Source of the DNA: Osedax fenrisi
Taxonomy: Eukaryota > Annelida > Polychaeta > Sabellida > Siboglinidae
Assembly: GCA_964019155.1 (NCBI GenBank)
Contig: OZ025241.1
Location: 89,766,228-89,830,227 of the forward strand
Direction: 5' to 3'
DNA: 64,000 nucleotides
Shown: positions 1 through 34,125 of the stretch, piece by piece
Layout of the letters: every line of letters starts with the position of its first letter
How positions within the stretch are numbered: position 1 is the stretch's first letter
Position numbers and translations under genes: made by a program
The notes under the pieces: generated by a model
The model's database searches: none
The model's input: the letters and a program-made list of their open reading frames with translations, nothing else
Told to the model about the DNA's origin: nothing

Positions 1-176
1 TTACCAAACAATTCATTATTCAGTTTAGGTGAGTAATTACAAATTTTGTTTCGTATTTTATAACATTTTCATATTCGGATTTTCAGTGTTGAGTGAAGTT
101 TTCATAGAAAACCTTTTATATGGTGATCAACTTTTATAATTGTCACTTTCAAAGATCTTAGATAATCTTTACCTAA

Positions 177-247
<71 letters not shown>

Positions 248-716
248 TGCAAAATTTCGTTATAATGCTATGATGAAAATAGATTTAAATTATAGATTTA
301 AAATAATTGTGTGGCTCAAATTTCTGATGTGTCCCTTTAATCTAACAGTGTTATACTTATTCTGATCCTAGCAATACATAACGATATATCGTATATGAAT
401 TAAGCTCTAAATAAATGTTATGATTATATATCAAATATATTAAAAGAACCTCTTTCCGATAGATAATGATTATGCATGTATTTTTACATTTTAAATATTA
501 TTTATTTTACCATTTTCGTTTTTAAGTGAATTAATATAATTAATTATTTAATTTATATATATATATATATACATTACATAAATTACTTATGTAAATAATA
601 ACTTATAGTTTAAGAGATATAATAGTAGAGTATTATAATAGTAAAGGAGTAATCCTCTAAAACATTTATTTTCGTAAAATCATGCGTTTAAAATAGTTTA
701 TAAATATACTTATAAC

Positions 717-770
<54 letters not shown>

Positions 771-985
771 ATGATATTAGGTTTTGTTCACTACAATAGG
801 GCCATGTAGACCCCTTCGCTCGTGCGGGAAGAAAATAACAATAAAATAATAGTAATACGATAATAATTTAATACAAATATATATTGAATATAACACGGAC
901 AATAATAATAAGTGATATAGAGGACTATTATATATATACATACATACACAACTATATATATATCCGCTAATCTAACCTCGCTTGA
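1..985. other. AT-rich non-coding DNA with (AT)n microsatellites
   Basis: I see no gene here. Two long (AT)n tracts lie at about 180-245 and 720-768. The ORFs in this stretch are low-complexity shadows of the microsatellites. Confidence 0.7.
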
Positions 986-1219
986 CCTATCAGACGAGCC
1001 TCGTCGCGATGTCAGGACATATCGAAGGACATATCGAACAGCGCATGTGCAAGAGTGTCCCTCCGTAAACGGAAGACATCGGTCGGAGCTCAAGAAGCCA
1101 TCCTATTGGCTAGAGACGCTGAACCTTGGTCCATTACCGAGACGCGTTTCGATAGGGTGGTTATGTCAGCCGATGCCCCGGACACTGATGAGGATGATGA
1201 GGCCGCTAAGATATGTTAG
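986..1219 (+). CDS. Possible terminal coding exon of an unidentified upstream gene
   Basis: This is an open frame with unusually balanced base composition for its surroundings, following a TGA at 983-985 and closed by TAG at 1217-1219. Its C-terminal part reads like ordinary protein: it includes LLARDAEPWSITETRFDRVV, followed by an acidic tail (ADAPDTDEDDEAAKIC). Possible acceptor AGs lie at 992-993 and 1014-1015. I do not recognise the protein, and I found no matching upstream exon in the first 980 bases, so the rest of the gene would lie outside the window. It could also be a fragment of a mobile-element ORF. Confidence 0.3.
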   Translation, partial: PIRRASSRCQDISKDISNSACARVSLRKRKTSVGAQEAILLARDAEPWSITETRFDRVVMSADAPDTDEDDEAAKIC

Positions 1220-1289
1220 TTTACCGCAAACCTAGCGTTATGTTTGTAGTAGATATGTATTAATTATCCGATATATATTATCATACTCT

Positions 1290-1329
<40 letters not shown>

Positions 1330-1342
1330 ATCTCTCTCTCTT

Positions 1343-1376
<34 letters not shown>

Positions 1377-1426
1377 ACGATATAATAGAACAATTATCAC
1401 CTGAACAATACCCGAGATGATAGAGC

Positions 1427-1482
<56 letters not shown>

Positions 1483-2043
1483 TCAGCCATAACAATATAA
1501 AAATGTCATTTTATTGTTAAGTTATGTTGGATGTATAAAAACATATAAACAATAACCTAGTTTTATAATGCTTTATTTACAAAACCATTTCCAATTCCCT
1601 CTTTTCAACAAATCCCACACTAAACAAATACCACACTAACACAATATCGCTATCTTGTTGTACGTATACCTGACATACGTTATGTCGCTATGCTCCTCTA
1701 GCACTCGTCCTCCTTCCCTTAATAACATATTCGATTCATATACCTGGTATATAATAAGGTAAAAGGTAACTGTAAATCTTTTTATTCTTTAATTGTTTAA
1801 TTTCGTATTATTCTTTGTTTATTTCTATAACGTATGTTATCGTTAGCAAATATTTATACTTTATACTTTCGATTGTATATTTTCGGCTATGTATTTGCTT
1901 AAATAAATTATCAATAAAGACGACATTATCAATTAATACACATCTCGCCATTATCACTCTCAACATTACGATATCGTTACGATAGTACTCTCCAGGAGTG
2001 AAACAGTGCAACAGTAGGACCCGCACACACACACACATACACA
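1220..2043. other. AT-rich non-coding DNA
   Basis: The stretch holds (AT)n and (CT)n microsatellites at 1290-1375 and 1436-1478. A segment at about 1765-1900 is closely repeated at about 6080-6200 inside a TIR element in intron 2 of the LRRC74A-like gene. It is therefore probably a piece of the same element. No gene is seen. Confidence 0.6.
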
Positions 2044-2302
2044 CACGTGACGTAATTACCGTATGCGGAGTTGCTGTAGTATTTCGGTAGTCAGTAAAAT
2101 ATCACGTGATTACTATATTAATCATCGACTCCTTAGAGAATGATTCATTTTCGATACTTTAATACAACTAACCTCGTACTAAATTAGCTATGCGGTGCCG
2201 GGTTGCTATATTATTAGTTAACGATATAGGCTTTTTAACCATGTACGTGTTGCGATAAAAACTCATAAATACGTTATCGGATTACCTGTATGTAAACACG
2301 TG
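2044..2302. promoter_or_regulatory. Candidate upstream regulatory region with three CACGTG boxes
   Basis: Palindromic CACGTG hexamers occur at 2044-2049, 2103-2108 and 2297-2302, about 305-560 bases upstream of the LRRC74A-like start codon. The region around them is less AT-rich than its flanks. CACGTG is the classical E-box for bHLH-leucine zipper factors. That it acts as a promoter here is inference, and no clear TATA box was identified. Confidence 0.3.
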
Positions 2303-2606
2303 ACGCATATCGTTGACACCTTTAATAACTACGGGGTGGCCTATAGTCGGTGTCCTAGATCTGGTTCAGCCGAGAAGCGCGTATCGTACCCTTACCCTCG
2401 GCCTCGATTGATCTATCGACGATTGTGTATTTAACGGCGTCACGCTTCACTGAACACTGGCGCGATCCGAACAGCCCGTTAAGTAGGGTTGCGCGCTTAG
2501 CACCCGCTATAGATTAGATGTAACGTAGTGACTCGGTATAGATGTAACGCGGTAGTCAGTATCGTTCGGTACCCGGTCCGTTACTCCATTATAAGTACTT
2601 TACGCC

Positions 2607-17280
<14,674 letters not shown>

Positions 17281-18342
17281 GTCACATGGGTCAACGGTGA
17301 CGTCGTATAAGTGAGCTATGATGTCATGTATATATTGTTGATGATGTAACAGCGGTAATGTACGATGATTGTTTGTATCGGTCCGGGAAATCGTTTTATA
17401 TTAAATTTTATATTTGATAAATAAATTTTAAATTTTCTTTTTAAATAATTAAGATTACATATTTTAATTACATAAAATAGATTAACTTCACAAAAATAGA
17501 TAAGGAGAATTATTGACATGTATATATACAAATCAATAAGTATAATAAACAAAGAATATATATAGAGATTAGTTCAATATAAGATTAAAGGTATACCAAA
17601 TATGGTCAAACATTATTTGTGTATATATGAATTAAGATGAACCTTAAGTACCAATATTTTCAATATTAATTTAACTGATATTTAAATATATATTTAGGAT
17701 TTGTTTTATTATGTATGTTACGTTATAAAATAATTTATGAAACATTTTAAAAAGTGGGACACTAGTTATAGATAGAAAAATGACGTACTACGTATGTCAT
17801 ATAAAATGTATTATGTATTTTATGTGCTGAATAAAAAATGCATTTAATTTTTGTTAATTTATAAATATATTTTATAAATCCGAAAAATCATCAAATTTAT
17901 TATATTATATAACATATAATTAGTATTATCACATTACAAAGTAACACATCCAACAATTATACACACATTAACATATAACAATAATAATAATAACATCAAT
18001 GTTATTGTTGATTAATTGGCCTACGCTAATGATATTTAATTGATAGGTTAACGCTAATGAACTCATGACGCAACACGTGACTACACCTTATACAATGTCT
18101 TACGTAACAATTATCGATTAACAATCGCTCGTAATCAGTACGCACTTAGCGTGTTAACACTGATCACCATCGTAGAGGTCACCTAGAGGTCACCAACAAT
18201 AGCGAAGTTACATAACCACCGTAGAGATAATGACGTAAGTGAACGCTGTGACGGTGGTGGAGGCGGCGGACAATAGTTGTTACGTAATAATGATAGCGGT
18301 CCACTTAAAGCAGTCGACTTCTAGGCATGAAGTTTACCACTA
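17281..18342. other. AT-rich intergenic DNA
   Basis: No gene is recognised downstream of the LRRC74A-like stop codon. A GC-richer island at 18130-18330 holds a short open stretch (TVVEAADN), but it has no homology I recognise. Confidence 0.6.
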
Positions 18343-18444
18343 CACTGTTAAAAATGTATTATAAGTTACCCTTAGGGGTAAACTACTGCTCCTAGCTAGT
18401 TTACCCCTGTGAGACTTCTAGTTTACCCCTAATTTCTAACAGTA
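18343..18444. mobile_element. Short MITE with CACTGTTAAAAAT ends
   Basis: The left end is CACTGTTAAAAATG and the right end is AATTTCTAACAGTA, with TA outside each end. The internal word TTTACCCCT is repeated in direct and inverted form. The ends match those of the element at 57611-58782. Confidence 0.65.
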
Positions 18445-18509
18445 TACTACGCTTTTTTAGCGTAATCGTTTGTCTTATAAAGTATGTTATTTATATGTAT
18501 ATATATATA

Positions 18510-18625
18510 TAGTCGTGTATATATGTGTGTGTATGTATGTGTGTGTGTGTATGTGGGTGGGTTTTTGGGTGGGTGGGTGTGTGAGTGAGTGAGTGGGTGG
18601 GTGGGTGTGTGAGTGAGTGAGTGGG
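18510..18625 (+). repeat. GT/GGGT-rich simple repeat
   Basis: A run of GTGTGTATGT units passes into GTGGGTGGGTG and GTGAGTGAGTG units. The minus-strand ORF over it is an artefact. Confidence 0.9.
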
Positions 18626-19901
18626 TATACTTTATAAAATACCAATAAGTAATGGGTTTCGTTTACCAAACCCTTTAATCGTATTTCATATTAAACTAAA
18701 TGGTTTGTCGGTTTTTGTTCTATAGGTTTGTGTGTATGTACATTTATGTTGTAATATCCTATATGAAAGTTATCTAGAAGTAATTACTAAGCTTAAACAT
18801 ATGTAATAATTTAGAAATAATACAATATATGATGACATATATTAGTATGATACGTTACATTAACTACATGTAGGAATGCACTTATATTACATCATGTTAT
18901 TCATAGATAATAACTACATAATAGAAAAGCCCAAAGGGCTTTGATAATAGTGCGAAGTGTTAGTCTGATACTCAACATTAAGTTTAATTTATATGGTAGC
19001 TTAACATTAATATATTTATTTAAATATTGTTAAGTTAAATGTTAGGTTATGGTTAAAATTAAACTTATTTTAAATTTCTTATAATTATAAAGACTTATAT
19101 ATTATAAAGAATAAATTTAATCTTATTGAGATTTTATTAAATGGCTCAATATCATTGAATCCAAAATGTATTCAATTGAATACTATATAATATAAATGAA
19201 ATTAATCATTTTATTATTTATCAAATATTAGAATGTGATTTTAAATGTTGTTTTTTAGAATCATATTAAATATATAAATATTAAATAATATACATTATAT
19301 ATATATATATAATAATCGTACTTGAAATAATTATATTAATATTGATATTTATCATTAAAGCATACACTCGAAGTAATACGAATCAGAACTTGACATGGGT
19401 ATCCGCATATCTAATACACATAGGTATACACATAGGTATATACATAATACCCTACTGTTAATACTGGGATAGATATACTACTCATAATACTAAGAATATA
19501 TGGTATATCGAGCGACGCGTCGCTGCGATTATTGCTATATATAGCGACAAATAAATTGTATATACTGGAAAATGGTTGATATAATCGTTAATATAGTAAA
19601 CCAGTATACTGGCCTATTATATGTGTACCACCTAAACATGTTTACTACCGACTATTACTACTGTATATATATATATAATAAAGCAATATATTATATATAT
19701 TGCTAAAAATAAAAAGGTATCCACTGTTGTACTTATGTATCTCTACTATGGATTACTACTGGATTACTACTGGTTTACTACTGAATTACTACTTAATTAC
19801 TACTGAATTACTATTGGTTTATTACTGACTTTTAGTACATCCTGACCCTGACCACAGACTTTGAGGGTGAAAGCAAAGTATGTGACCCGGACGGACTACA
19901 T
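18626..19901. other. AT-rich intergenic DNA
   Basis: Nothing is recognised apart from short (AT)n tracts and a TGGATTACTACT-type degenerate repeat at 19740-19815. Confidence 0.6.
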
Positions 19902-19937
19902 CATAGATTTAGAGTACCAGGGTACTCTAAATCTATG
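19902..19937. repeat. Perfect 17-bp hairpin
   Basis: The arms CATAGATTTAGAGTACC and GGTACTCTAAATCTATG are exact inverted copies separated by two bases. They lie about 50 bases outside the left end of element X1. Confidence 0.9.
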
Positions 19938-20133
19938 TACTACATATATAGCAGATTTATTATTAACTAATATTGACACTTTGTGGATATTGAATCTGGC
20001 CGCCGAGATAATTTTCATATTTTATAGGGCGTGGCTAACTTCTCAAAGATAATTAAATATTCAAATATTCTAATATTAAAACCCGTAACTAAATGATTAA
20101 AGGATTAAAACATGTAAATGAATGTAATGAGTA

Positions 20134-20193
<60 letters not shown>

Positions 20194-20817
20194 ATATACA
20201 CGTATATACCAATATATTGTTTATCGTTCATTTAACATAAATCATATTGTTATATATATATAGATATTATTTAAAATGTCTAATAATCACATTTAATAAA
20301 ATAAATAAAGAAATATTGTATAAGAATTATTCTTGAATAATAATTATATAAGAGTATATATGTTATATATAATTATATATGATTCATTTAATATATATTT
20401 TACCATGATATGTATAGATATTATTTGAAATGCAAAATATTCACATTTTCGGATCCGATCAAAGACTCGAGACTTTCCACTACCTATACTAACTTATAAA
20501 TATAATATAATATCAAATATTTAGAATTATGTATGTCACTTATTTGAATAATTAAATAATATCATATATATGTGTGTATTTTAAGAGTATGTTTAAACTA
20601 TAATAAATTCCTAATGAAAATCATCAACATTTAATTTATGTATTAGATCACATAATTTTACATAATGTATGTAATAATATATTTAGCAAATTAACTAATA
20701 TAATTATTAATTATAAAACTACAGTATTTTCAAAATCATAATCTTAGATGACAGTTACTACTATTTTGTAGATACCTTAGAATCTAAGGCTTAGATGATT
20801 ACAATATTGTATTTGTA

Positions 20818-20885
20818 CTATTATAATAAAGTGAAAAGTCAAAATAAAGCAAGCGAACAGATGTAATAAAGTTAAAATAAGAAAA
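20818..20885 (-). repeat. Single copy of the 73-bp satellite unit
   Basis: Read on the minus strand, this stretch matches one unit of the array at 38390-40010, including ACATCTGTTCG, GCTTTATTTT and ACTTTATTATAATAGTA. The flanking sequences on both sides also match the flanks of that array. Here the unit is present once. Confidence 0.75.
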
Positions 20886-22162
20886 TTTAAAATTATAATA
20901 TATTAGCAAGTTATTATATAGTATACATACTATTAGCATTGTTATCATCATCATATTCATACATAACATTTGTTAACAATATTATTACTTTTTTTATTAT
21001 TATTTTATAACACCAATTAGTTATATATATATATATATTCAAATACAAAATACATATATTAAATATATTACTTTTATAATTTTATTTATTCTGAGAATAA
21101 TTCTCATAATAATATATGAATGAATGAATGAAATCTGTTTATAGACTAAGTATAATTAGTAAACCTAGAAACATTATATATATAGGGGAAAGTCTCCGAT
21201 TACCGACCCCCTCTCGTATCTCAGTGACTACAAGAGATATCAAAAAATTATATATAAATTAACTGCTAGTAATTTAATGATAAATAAGAATAACTATTAT
21301 GTTTTAAAAAAAATGCAATCCTACAATTGTTATTTGATAAAATGTAATATTCTGGTTTTACTTTTTAAATATTTGAATAATAACTTTTTTTTAAATTATT
21401 GTAAATACTTTATTAATTAAAAGAAAACTCAATACTGGACATATTAGTGTAGATCAATACAATGTTTATAACTGTTATAACAATAATTTAATTTGAATAA
21501 CTATTAACCAATATATCTTAATTAAAGCAACCTATATGATTTTCCTATTACCGACCCCTTAAATTACACTAATACCGACCCCATGTGATTCATAATATCC
21601 AATCAAAATAGATTCGTGTTTTACTTTAAAATATGTCGTAAGGTGCTTGTATATTATTAATATAGATTTAGGATTCATGATTCCTGTTGATTATATATAG
21701 TATTTTTTATGTTATCAAATAACTTTTTTATTTATGATTATAAATTAATGAAATTTTATCACGATTTAGATATTATAAACGTCAATAACATTACAATTTC
21801 AATTTTTATAAAAATGTTATGTATCATCGAAAATGTGCCCGGCCCGTATTGCAAACAATGTTTGTAATACGGGCCAGGTGGTTTTAATAAGGGCCGGGTA
21901 AAACATCCAATAGATGGCGAAAGTAGTTATCATTTTTAAACCAATAAAATGAATTGTTATATTGATGATACAATTTTCACGCTATAAGAATACTTATCAC
22001 GCATACTTTAATTTATTTCAGTGATTTAAACTAATTTACATCATAGTGAACTAAGGCAACCTACTAATGTAACCTATGTATCTAGTAGATATTATCTACG
22101 TTATTTCTATATATATATATAGGAATAAAATAAATAATAGATTACATAATTTAATTTAAATA

Positions 22163-27099
<4,937 letters not shown>

Positions 27100-27826
27100 A
27101 ATTGAATGTATATTATTAGTAGTTTATATATTTAAAATACGAGGGTGATATATTTAAGTAGTATTAGGTTATTATTTAAAAACATTATGTGATCTAAACC
27201 TAAAATATATACAAGTAACTACACATCTTAAAATTAATTATATTTATTGTATTGTATTTGTTATAATTAATGTGTGTCATTAATTTATTTAAATTTAAAT
27301 TCATTTTTTGAACACAAAATATGATAATAAATATATTTTTTATATATTTAATACGGAAATATAATTATTAAATGATATTATTATCGATTACTAATATGTA
27401 TTATTATTAATATATTGTGAGGGTAATATAAACTTAATAGATAAGTGATTATATATACTACTTATAAACCTAATACCATCTAGGAACTGTTTAGCACTCC
27501 TAGATGGTATTTGGTGTAGAAGTATTCGGTGAACATGTTTCATTAATAAAGTTATATTTATAATAAATATATTAATATGAATATCAATGTAATGTTAAAA
27601 TATACGATACATGTAAAATATATTTATAAAAAAATATCGATTTCTATAGAAATCAAATGAATCAAAATGTATTGCATAATAAGATGTTGAATTGTATGGC
27701 GAATTTTAATTGTATTATTGATTATTAATAGAATAGTATTTATAATTGTAAATATAAAATAAAACTTTTCACTGAACTATATGTTATAATTTGTGCCTGT
27801 ATATCGAACGGCGTTAGGCACACATA

Positions 27827-27881
<55 letters not shown>

Positions 27882-28516
27882 ATATCTATACATTAATAAT
27901 ATTACGATGCATTATATATGTCTATATATTGTACAGTATGCAGGATATAGCGAATTTAACAATATTAAAATATATTTAAAAAATATAAACTAAAAATATA
28001 AACTAAATTTAATAATTAATTATATATGTTTTGTATTAGTGAATATTATTCACTGAATACATTTGAAAATGGTGTATAAAATATAAAATAAATTATAAAA
28101 TAAATTGTCGATAAATAAATATAACAATAATTTATATGAATAAACAAAAATGTTGTTAAAAAATTGAGCAATATATAAATATTATAATCTAATTACATTA
28201 AGTTAGATGAAATAAATAAAATAGAAATAACAATGACAAATTTAACAATACAATTTAATAAATTCTATAGAATATCGATAGAGCGTAACTTTAATTGTTC
28301 TATATATATATGACGTATACTATTCTGAATAATGTAAACATTCATACGTATGTGTTTCTAGAGACTATGTTATATTTTATAATTATTTTCTATCAACTGA
28401 CTTAGGAAATTAATGTAACGGTGAAAATATATACAACCTATATGTAGAATAATATGATATAAAATCATATAATAATGAATGGAAATAAGGAATGAGATAA
28501 CATTCATTATTTATTG

Positions 28517-28555
<39 letters not shown>

Positions 28556-29676
28556 TTATAAATTATGTATTATAAATAATATCATATAATCATAAACATA
28601 TAATTGTTAACATAAACTATTTACCAAACATATGGTGTATAATATTAATAACATAGAAACAATAATACATTGTATACATTATATATTATTAATACACACA
28701 TTAATAAATCAGTAATTCATATTATAATTACTTCAAATGAAATACATTGTAACATCTATAGATCTACGTATACAACTTTCTTTCACAATTATATTATAAA
28801 CAAACAATGCACATGAATATAATTGCTGCCTCGCTAGATATATATTATATGCCATCTCGATGAGCTAACAATAATTTCCGATCTCACTAATTTTAGATAA
28901 TATTAATTATACTGTATATTAAAATGTACATTATGCTTTAATACTTATTATATTACTTATTAAATACTATTATATTATATTATATATATATATATATACC
29001 TATTATATTATATCAATTATATTTCAATATAATATTTATTATCGATTATAATCGATAATTATAGATATCTATAGATACCAATTATGATTTTATTATTTAA
29101 TATTAAAATTGATACACTGATATAATTATAAATAATATCACATTTACAAAAGTTATATATATATATATATATTTATATGAGTATGTATCTATGCGTATAC
29201 ATATTTGGTTATATATATAATACAATCGTACATATACGATTACACATATTCCCTCTCATATATTCAAATATATGTACAATATTATAAATGCATATATATT
29301 TAAACATATAATATGCCTTTATATATCAATACATATGTATATTCGTATATGAGTATATGCGTATACAGTGTATATGTGTATGTATATATTAACATATGTG
29401 TATACGTGAATACGCATACATACAGTGTAATAATCATATATATTATAATACCTAATTGTAATTTCTATGATAATAATAATGTACACATTCATTATAACCA
29501 CTCTCATAATAGTTCGATCTATCAATAAACGCATATATGAATATTCGATATAAAGAAACTTTCTGTATATCTATGGTATGAATATACGCACGATGTCGCA
29601 CGCACTTATATTAGATTTTATTTCAGTGGTATGATATTATAAAATAGTAATCTAGAATCAAGAATTTTCATTGGTC
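27100..29676. other. AT-rich core of the nested element
   Basis: I see no gene. A hairpin with ACCATCTAGGA/TCCTAGATGGT arms lies at about 27474-27508, and (AT)n tracts at 27838-27871, 28519-28550 and 29155-29172. The ORFs at 29.3-29.5 kb are low-complexity. Confidence 0.6.
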
Positions 29677-30130
29677 ATTTGGCCCGTATTGCTAACATTA
29701 GGTGGCCCGTATTGCAAACATTTGATACACCTGTTAAATGACCCCCTACGCACTTAATATTGAATATAAAGTCGATTGTATATATTTATATTCTTCGTAT
29801 TTAATTAATCTTTTCAATCGTGCTTTGAATTATTTAATTAATGTTAGATTTATTAACGAAATTGGTGGATAAATAAATAATTATTTAGTAAATTTTCATT
29901 TGTAAACTATTTTTTGATATAATGATCAATATTAGAAATATAAATGCAAATATTAAAATAAAAAATATCCCTTATTAATAGAAATATGATACTGAATAAA
30001 TCTTGTATATATTTTTTTTTGATTTGAACAATAGTTACTGAGATATCGCAGTGGCCCCTATTACACACTGGTCCGTATTAGACATAATTCCCCTATATAT
30101 ATGTAGGTTTATATGTAGGATATATGTAGG

Positions 30131-30183
<53 letters not shown>

Positions 30184-30214
30184 ATACAGTTTTACCTTTT
30201 ACCTATCCCATAGC

Positions 30215-30482
30215 ATTTGGATGACGTAGGGGCGCAGTAGATTTCGTCAAAAAAAGTGTCCATCCCTCTCTATTTTCTGCAGCTCTCATCGCTTTATTTA
30301 TATCAAGACCAGTCCATTTCACGATATTGTCTTGCCATTGCATTTTTGGCTAACTCGTCTTCTTTTACCTTCAATAGAACCCTGAAGAATTGTTTTGGAC
30401 ATGGAATTTGATCTTATCACATAACCAAACCATCTCAGTTTCTTCGTGATGACCATTGCTAAATGTTCCGAATGTGGACCGA
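30215..30482 (-). pseudogene. LINE reverse-transcriptase C-terminal fragment
   Basis: The reverse strand reads HSEHLAMVITKKLRWFGYVI, followed by SKTILQGSIEGKRR and NGLV stretches. This is the typical end of an APE-type LINE ORF2 (K-K-L-R-W-F-G-H-V, then I-L-Q-G, then G-K-R-x-x-G). It is a different family from the LINEs at 33-48 kb. It is truncated and has stops. Confidence 0.7.
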
Positions 30483-30941
30483 TTTCTTTGTATTATTATT
30501 ATATTTCTTGTATACATACTGATTAATAAATAAATATTAAATAATAATATATACTATTTTAATATAATTACTATAAAGTTTAAATTTAAATTTAATATTA
30601 ATATTAAAAAATAAATTCAATACAAAATAAATTGCGTGCATGTTATAATTAATTATATTTATGTATATCTACTATTTTTATTGGATATTATAATACTACA
30701 ATTATTTATACCACTATTATTTAAGGGGGTCGGTAATAGGAGAAGAGGTCGGTATTAGGCACATGTATCCGATTACACATCCCCCTATTTATTCTTGTAA
30801 ATATAATTATATCAAAAATTTAAAATAGCCACATTATTCATTGCCATAATATTACCCTATTTACAAAATTTCAAATAAATATATTTATATTGAATAAGTT
30901 ATTACAAATAATCATTTAGGGTTCGGTAATCGGAGACTTTC

Positions 30942-30972
<31 letters not shown>

Positions 30973-31783
30973 CTATATACTATATACTATATAGCGATAT
31001 CCATAATGTTAATACCTAAACGTGATAATTTATTAAAGTTTATTAAATATTTTTTAAATATAAATTAATTGTATTAATATTTCAGAATAATAGTAGATAT
31101 ACCTTCTATATATACCTATGTATATCTATATATACCCCTATATTAAAATACGTTATTTCATTGATATTGTATATATTTAACTTATTATTTTTTTAAATCG
31201 AACATATATAAACTTAATTAAAGTATATATATATATATATACGGGTGCCCTCAATACATTATTAGTCATAAAATAATGCGCCTCTAGGGCACAAAAATAT
31301 GTCCATATGTGTAATTATTATTGTTCAATTTATATTTAGTAAAGTTAAATGAATACATAGTCAGGCACGTTTAATAAATAACCTACTATATGCGTATTAT
31401 ATATATATAAGTAATAGTAATATATTGAATATTCAAGTTTATATACGTATTGAATAGTTGTTTATTTATTCTTATACGATATCTCCTATATTGATTAAAT
31501 GTAAATATTTTGCCTTTTATATAATATCTATACGTATCATCGTGAAATATATGTTAAATAAATTATATATAATTATATATAACATATATACTCTAATATA
31601 ATTATTATTCAAGTGTATATGCGTATTGAATATTTTTGTATTTATTCGAAGAATAATTTGTATACAATATTTCCATATTTATTTTATTAAATTTGATTAT
31701 TTAGACATTTTAAATAATATCTATACGTATCACAATATTAGTTAAATGAACTATATACAATATATTAGTATATACTTTTATAT

Positions 31784-31825
<42 letters not shown>

Positions 31826-31990
31826 TACTCATTACATTCATTTACATGTTTTAATATTAGAATATTTGAATATTTACAGTTAATGTCATTTATATTTGAA
31901 TATTTAAATTTTGAATATTTAATTATCTTTGAGAAGTTAACCACGCCCTATAAAATATGAAAATTATCGCGGCGGCCAGATTCAAGGATA

Positions 31991-32280
31991 TAGGTACAAA
32001 ACGGCCGTATAAATCACGTGATATTAAAATATGTTAAATAAATCAAATACATAACTAATTAATAATACAAACATATAAAACTAAGCTATGTATTTTATTA
32101 TAAATTAATATAATATAATTAATATGTTAAATATATTTTAAACATTTTATGTAATATTTAAATTAAAAATGGACACCCGTTGGGGGTAGCCAGTAATCTC
32201 GTACGAGGTGATTTCGTACGAATTATTACATTAAATTTATTTCATAATAATACAGTTCTTAATAAGAACTTCTTATACGA

Positions 32281-32311
<31 letters not shown>

Positions 32312-32419
32312 TATAAGAACTGTGTAATTATAATAATCTCGTAAGAAGTAATTCGAACGAATTATTAAATTAAATTTATTTCATAATTATTATTGTAATA
32401 CAATTCTTATACGAATATA

Positions 32420-32475
<56 letters not shown>

Positions 32476-32954
32476 AATATATAATATATATATATAATTC
32501 GTTATTAAATATTGATAAAATATATTGTATTATATATATATTCGTATAAGTACTGTATGATTATGAAATAAATTTAATTTAATAAGTCATATGGGATTAC
32601 TAAATAATTATATATATAATGGTTAATTATAATGTATTTATCAATTTAGTTAATCATGAGTTCTCAAATTAAATTAATTTTTTTATATACTATATTTTGT
32701 GATAGAATTCCTTGTGAATTCGAATTTGCACACAAAATATGGTGTATACCTTATAAGGTTATAATAATACCAGGGGGCACGAATAAGGGAGGAGTTAGTT
32801 CAACATAAATAACTATAATTAATTATAATAATTGTTTATTTCAAGATTTTTTAATTAATTTTTGTATATATTAATTATATATTAATTATATATATATATA
32901 TATATAAATAATTATATCAGTATATGTAATATATATTACATATAGTATATATAA
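31991..32954. other. AT-rich DNA between X1 and LINE-1
   Basis: No gene is seen. Two diverged copies of a motif containing AATAATCTCGTA, (AT)n and TTATACGAATATATA repeat between 32200 and 32560. Confidence 0.55.
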
Positions 32955-33399
32955 TAATTACTGGTGTGGAGAAATCAACTCCCATCCAGCGTGTCCCCAG
33001 GTGGTGGATAGGGGATATGCCTTCATATATGAAGTGTTAGCTGCGAATACAAGAATATATTTCAATAAGCAGTCCGAACCCAAAATCAGAGTGGTCCTTT
33101 GGCAAGACCTATTACTCTGTTGCCACCCACACCAGGGTCACGGTACAAAACGTTGGGAGTAGCAATGGTGTTGATATTGAGCGGAAGAACCTACTAATGG
33201 ATAACGGTCAATATTAACGAGTTCAGTCACTGGATAATCTGCCCGCGGTGTAGTAGTGGCGAGCACATCTGCGTAACAAGCTAACGAAAAGCATATGAAC
33301 AATCAAACCAGAAAATCATGCCGCATCGCTCGTCGCGCGGATTATCAAGGAGCGCGTATCGGGGTAATAAGTCAGGCCCCGATTCTCGAAAAATAAGCT

Positions 33400-34125
33400 A
33401 CTGACTCGTTAATTAGACTGAAACCTAAGTTCCTCAAGAGATCAAGCAAGATCTGTATATCGACATTCAATATCAGAACCATTAAAGGTGAATGCCAATC
33501 CTCTGAACTTGTTGCCTCTGTCATAGAACATAATATTGACATTATTTGTATACAGGAACATCGACTATACCATAAAGATTTTGATATCAAATATCATACA
33601 CTAAACATTGGTTGGTCTCTTGTAACTTCTTCATCCTGGAAAAATAACTCTAATAGCTCTACTGGTGGAGTAGGTTTACTGTTAAGCCCAAGAGCCACAG
33701 CTTCATTGATAAGCGTGGACAAAATAAGCGATAGGATACTTATAGCAAATTTCAATGGAAACTCGACAACAACAGTGACATCCTGTTATAGTCCTACAAA
33801 TGTTTCAGAAGAATCATATATTGAAAACTTATACCATGATCTGTACGCTTTCACACGCTCTGTCCCAAAGCATAATGTTTTAATTATAGCTGGTGATTTT
33901 AATGCTCATTTAGGAACAGATCACAATAATAAATTCTCATTTCATACTGAAGTGAACAGAAATGGCATACTAATGGAACAATTCTTAATAGAAAATAGTT
34001 TACTTTGTTTAAATACTAATTTCCAGAAGAAAAAAGAAAAATTATGGACACATACACATCCAAATGGTTTCAAGGCACAATTGGACTTTATAATAGTGAA
34101 TAAAAAATGGATAAATAGTACTTGA
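33400..34125 (+). pseudogene. LINE-1 endonuclease domain
   Basis: The open frame runs from after a stop at 33397-33399 to TGA 34123-34125. AP-endonuclease landmarks occur in order: ISTFNIRT, the catalytic-region motif IICIQEHR, GGVGLLLSP, GDFNAHLG and QLDFIIVNKKW. The final SDHRTV motif follows at about 34155-34175 but in another frame, after the TGA and a one-base slip in a T-run. No ATG opens the frame, so the protein probably began upstream or the start is lost. Confidence 0.8.

Noticed and set aside
29313..29534. Overlapping 71-residue ORFs on both strands
   Set aside because: They are tyrosine/isoleucine-rich translations of TATACATA-type low-complexity DNA.
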